Assembly: GCA_030827515.1 (NCBI GenBank) | Contig: JAUREI010000022.1 | Location: forward strand, 1-33,850 | Length of the DNA: 33,850 nucleotides | Direction: 5' to 3' | DNA from: Prosthecobacter sp. | GTDB taxonomy: Bacteria; Verrucomicrobiota; Verrucomicrobiia; Verrucomicrobiales; Verrucomicrobiaceae | Part shown: positions 33,123 to 33,850 of the stretch, one piece after another | How positions within the stretch are numbered: the first letter of the stretch is position 1 | How the letters are laid out: each line of letters opens with the position of its first letter | The notes under the pieces: generated by a model | The model's input: the letters and a program-made list of their open reading frames with translations, nothing else | What the model was told of the DNA's origin: nothing | The model's database searches: none | Position numbers and translations under genes: made by a program

Positions 33123-33719
33123 TCAGACCCAGCCCATGGCCTGCATGCGGCCGTGGATGGCGTCCTTGGCTTCCAGCAATTCGCCGATCGGGTCCCAGCG
33201 ACCGCTGGTGAGAGCGTCGTGGGCGGTCGACGGCAGGCTGACCTTGATGGTCTGGTCGCCAAACCGAACTTCCTGGTTGGCGACATCGACGGTGACCTCC
33301 AGCTTCGGGTTCGCCTCGACGGCGGCGGCGATGCGGGCGATGTCCTCGGCCGAGGCGCACACGCAGGGGATGCCGAGGGTGGTGCAGTTGCCAAAGAAGA
33401 TCTCGGCGAAGCTCTGGGCGATGACCGCGCGGAAGCCGAAGCGGTAGAGGGCCTGGGGAGCGTGCTCGCGCGAGCTGCCGCAGCCGAAATTCGTGCCCGA
33501 GAGCAGGATCGAGGCACCCTGGAAGCGCGGGTTGTCGAGCGGGTGGCCGGTCGGCTTGCCGTCCTTGTCGAAGCGCACGTCGTAAAAGGCGAACTCACCC
33601 AGTCCGTCAAAGGTGACGCACTTCATGAAGCGGGCAGGGATGATGCGGTCCGTGTCGATGTCGGAGCCGGGGACGTGGACGGCGGTGCCGGAAACCTGGG
33701 TGATCTTTGCGAGGGCCAT
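33123..33719 (-). CDS. leuD: 3-isopropylmalate dehydratase small subunit
   Basis: 198 aa, normal length. With LeuC it isomerises 2- to 3-isopropylmalate in leucine synthesis. The swivel domain shows GSDIDTDRIIPARFMKCVTF, the substrate loop SGTNFGCGSSREHAPQAL and AVIAQSFAEIFFGNC; the C-terminus DPIGELLEAKDAIHGRM is complete. leuC is not in the window, so it is either further downstream on the minus strand or elsewhere. It has its own promoter, and gcvH follows after 51 bases on the same strand with a separate -10 box. Confidence 0.97.
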   Translation of the reverse strand: MALAKITQVSGTAVHVPGSDIDTDRIIPARFMKCVTFDGLGEFAFYDVRFDKDGKPTGHPLDNPRFQGASILLSGTNFGCGSSREHAPQALYRFGFRAVIAQSFAEIFFGNCTTLGIPCVCASAEDIARIAAAVEANPKLEVTVDVANQEVRFGDQTIKVSLPSTAHDALTSGRWDPIGELLEAKDAIHGRMQAMGWV

Positions 33720-33728
33720 GGAACGGGC

Positions 33729-33757
33729 AACCTAGGCGCGAATTCGGCCGGGAGCAA
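33729..33757 (-). promoter_or_regulatory. Predicted leuD promoter (near-leaderless)
   Basis: On the minus strand TTGCTC (33752-33757), a 17-base spacer and TAGGTT (33729-33734). The -10 box ends 9 bases before the leuD ATG at 33719, so the transcript would begin within about 3 bases of the start codon. No ribosome binding site is visible. Confidence 0.55.
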
Positions 33758-33762
33758 CTGTT

Positions 33763-33850
33763 TCAGAGAGGCCGCCGGGCGCGGTGAAACAGCCAGCCCA
33801 GGCCGGCGCCAAACCCCAGGCCGTAGCAAAGCCCCCAGGAAAGCTTGGCC
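33763..33850 (-). CDS. C-terminal end of a small membrane protein (cut by window end)
   Basis: A frame entering from the right edge reads 28 codons to a TGA at 33763-33765. It contains WGLCYGLGFGAGLGWLF, a hydrophobic helix with regularly spaced glycines (glycine-zipper type), and ends in the basic tail HRARRPL. This is typical of a C-terminal membrane helix with the tail in the cytoplasm. It lies 43 bases upstream of leuD on the same strand. The family cannot be judged from so little. Confidence 0.6.
   Translation of the reverse strand, partial: AKLSWGLCYGLGFGAGLGWLFHRARRPL

Noticed and set aside
1-33850. CRISPR arrays, tRNA/rRNA genes, insertion sequences, prophage or defence genes
   Set aside because: Looked for on both strands in gaps and gene products; no regularly spaced repeats, cloverleaf-like sequence, transposase, integrase or known defence motif was found.

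Overview
The window is a high-GC bacterial chromosome segment (about 70% GC in a counted mdh sample, dropping to about 42-48% in one gene and one gap). It most likely comes from a Verrucomicrobiota or closely related PVC-group bacterium. The main evidence is the neighbouring sulfatase, the Planctomycete-type cytochrome protein (PSCyt1/DUF1549/DUF1553) and the DUF1501 protein, together with several twin-arginine (Tat) exported enzymes and a YHYH-domain protein. The taxon is inferred from gene content only. I see no tRNA, rRNA, insertion sequence, prophage or CRISPR.

Layout. 1-7323 (+): the end of a sulfatase, a PSCyt1/DUF1549/DUF1553 haem protein, a DUF1501 protein (ATGA overlap), an alpha/beta hydrolase and a sugar isomerase-like TIM barrel. 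This looks like an exported polysaccharide or organosulfate catabolic locus. 7366-8025 (+): a YjdF-like membrane protein. 8031-10245 (-): three unrecognised genes in a probable operon, the first secreted and compositionally different from its surroundings. 10406-11847 (+): malate dehydrogenase with a clear terminator, then a DUF2237 protein. 11891-14858 (-): a tight four-gene operon of TatD hydrolase, membrane protein, renalase-like FAD protein and RNase H-like protein. 14930-18528 (+): a serine hydrolase/NamZ (DUF1343) fusion, uracil phosphoribosyltransferase and a cyclic-nucleotide-binding-domain protein with a basic tail.

18573-20594 (-): a secreted FG-GAP/VCBS protein with nine acidic calcium-type loops, divergent from a fatty acid desaturase (+, ends 21655). 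21669-24667 (-): a YHYH protein and an acyltransferase-3/SGNH protein, divergent from an OmpR-type two-component system (24779-26871). 26881-27489 (-): an unrecognised secreted protein, divergent from ruvA (27604-28218). 28357-30959 (+): a Tat-exported Gfo/Idh/MocA oxidoreductase with a terminator and a secreted esterase. 31008-31379 (+): a solitary RelE-like protein. After a 319-base gap, the minus strand carries a membrane-anchored coiled-coil protein, gcvH, leuD and the last 28 codons of a small membrane protein cut by the window end.

The best-supported unusual points are the amidase-like/NamZ fusion, a recurring TTGCYC / TAGNNT promoter type whose -10 box lies 5-10 bases before several start codons (suggesting leaderless mRNAs), a perfect hairpin enclosing the start codon of the PSCyt1 gene, and the AT-richer secreted orphan with its two unknown partners. 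I did not find a convincing new defence or mobile system.
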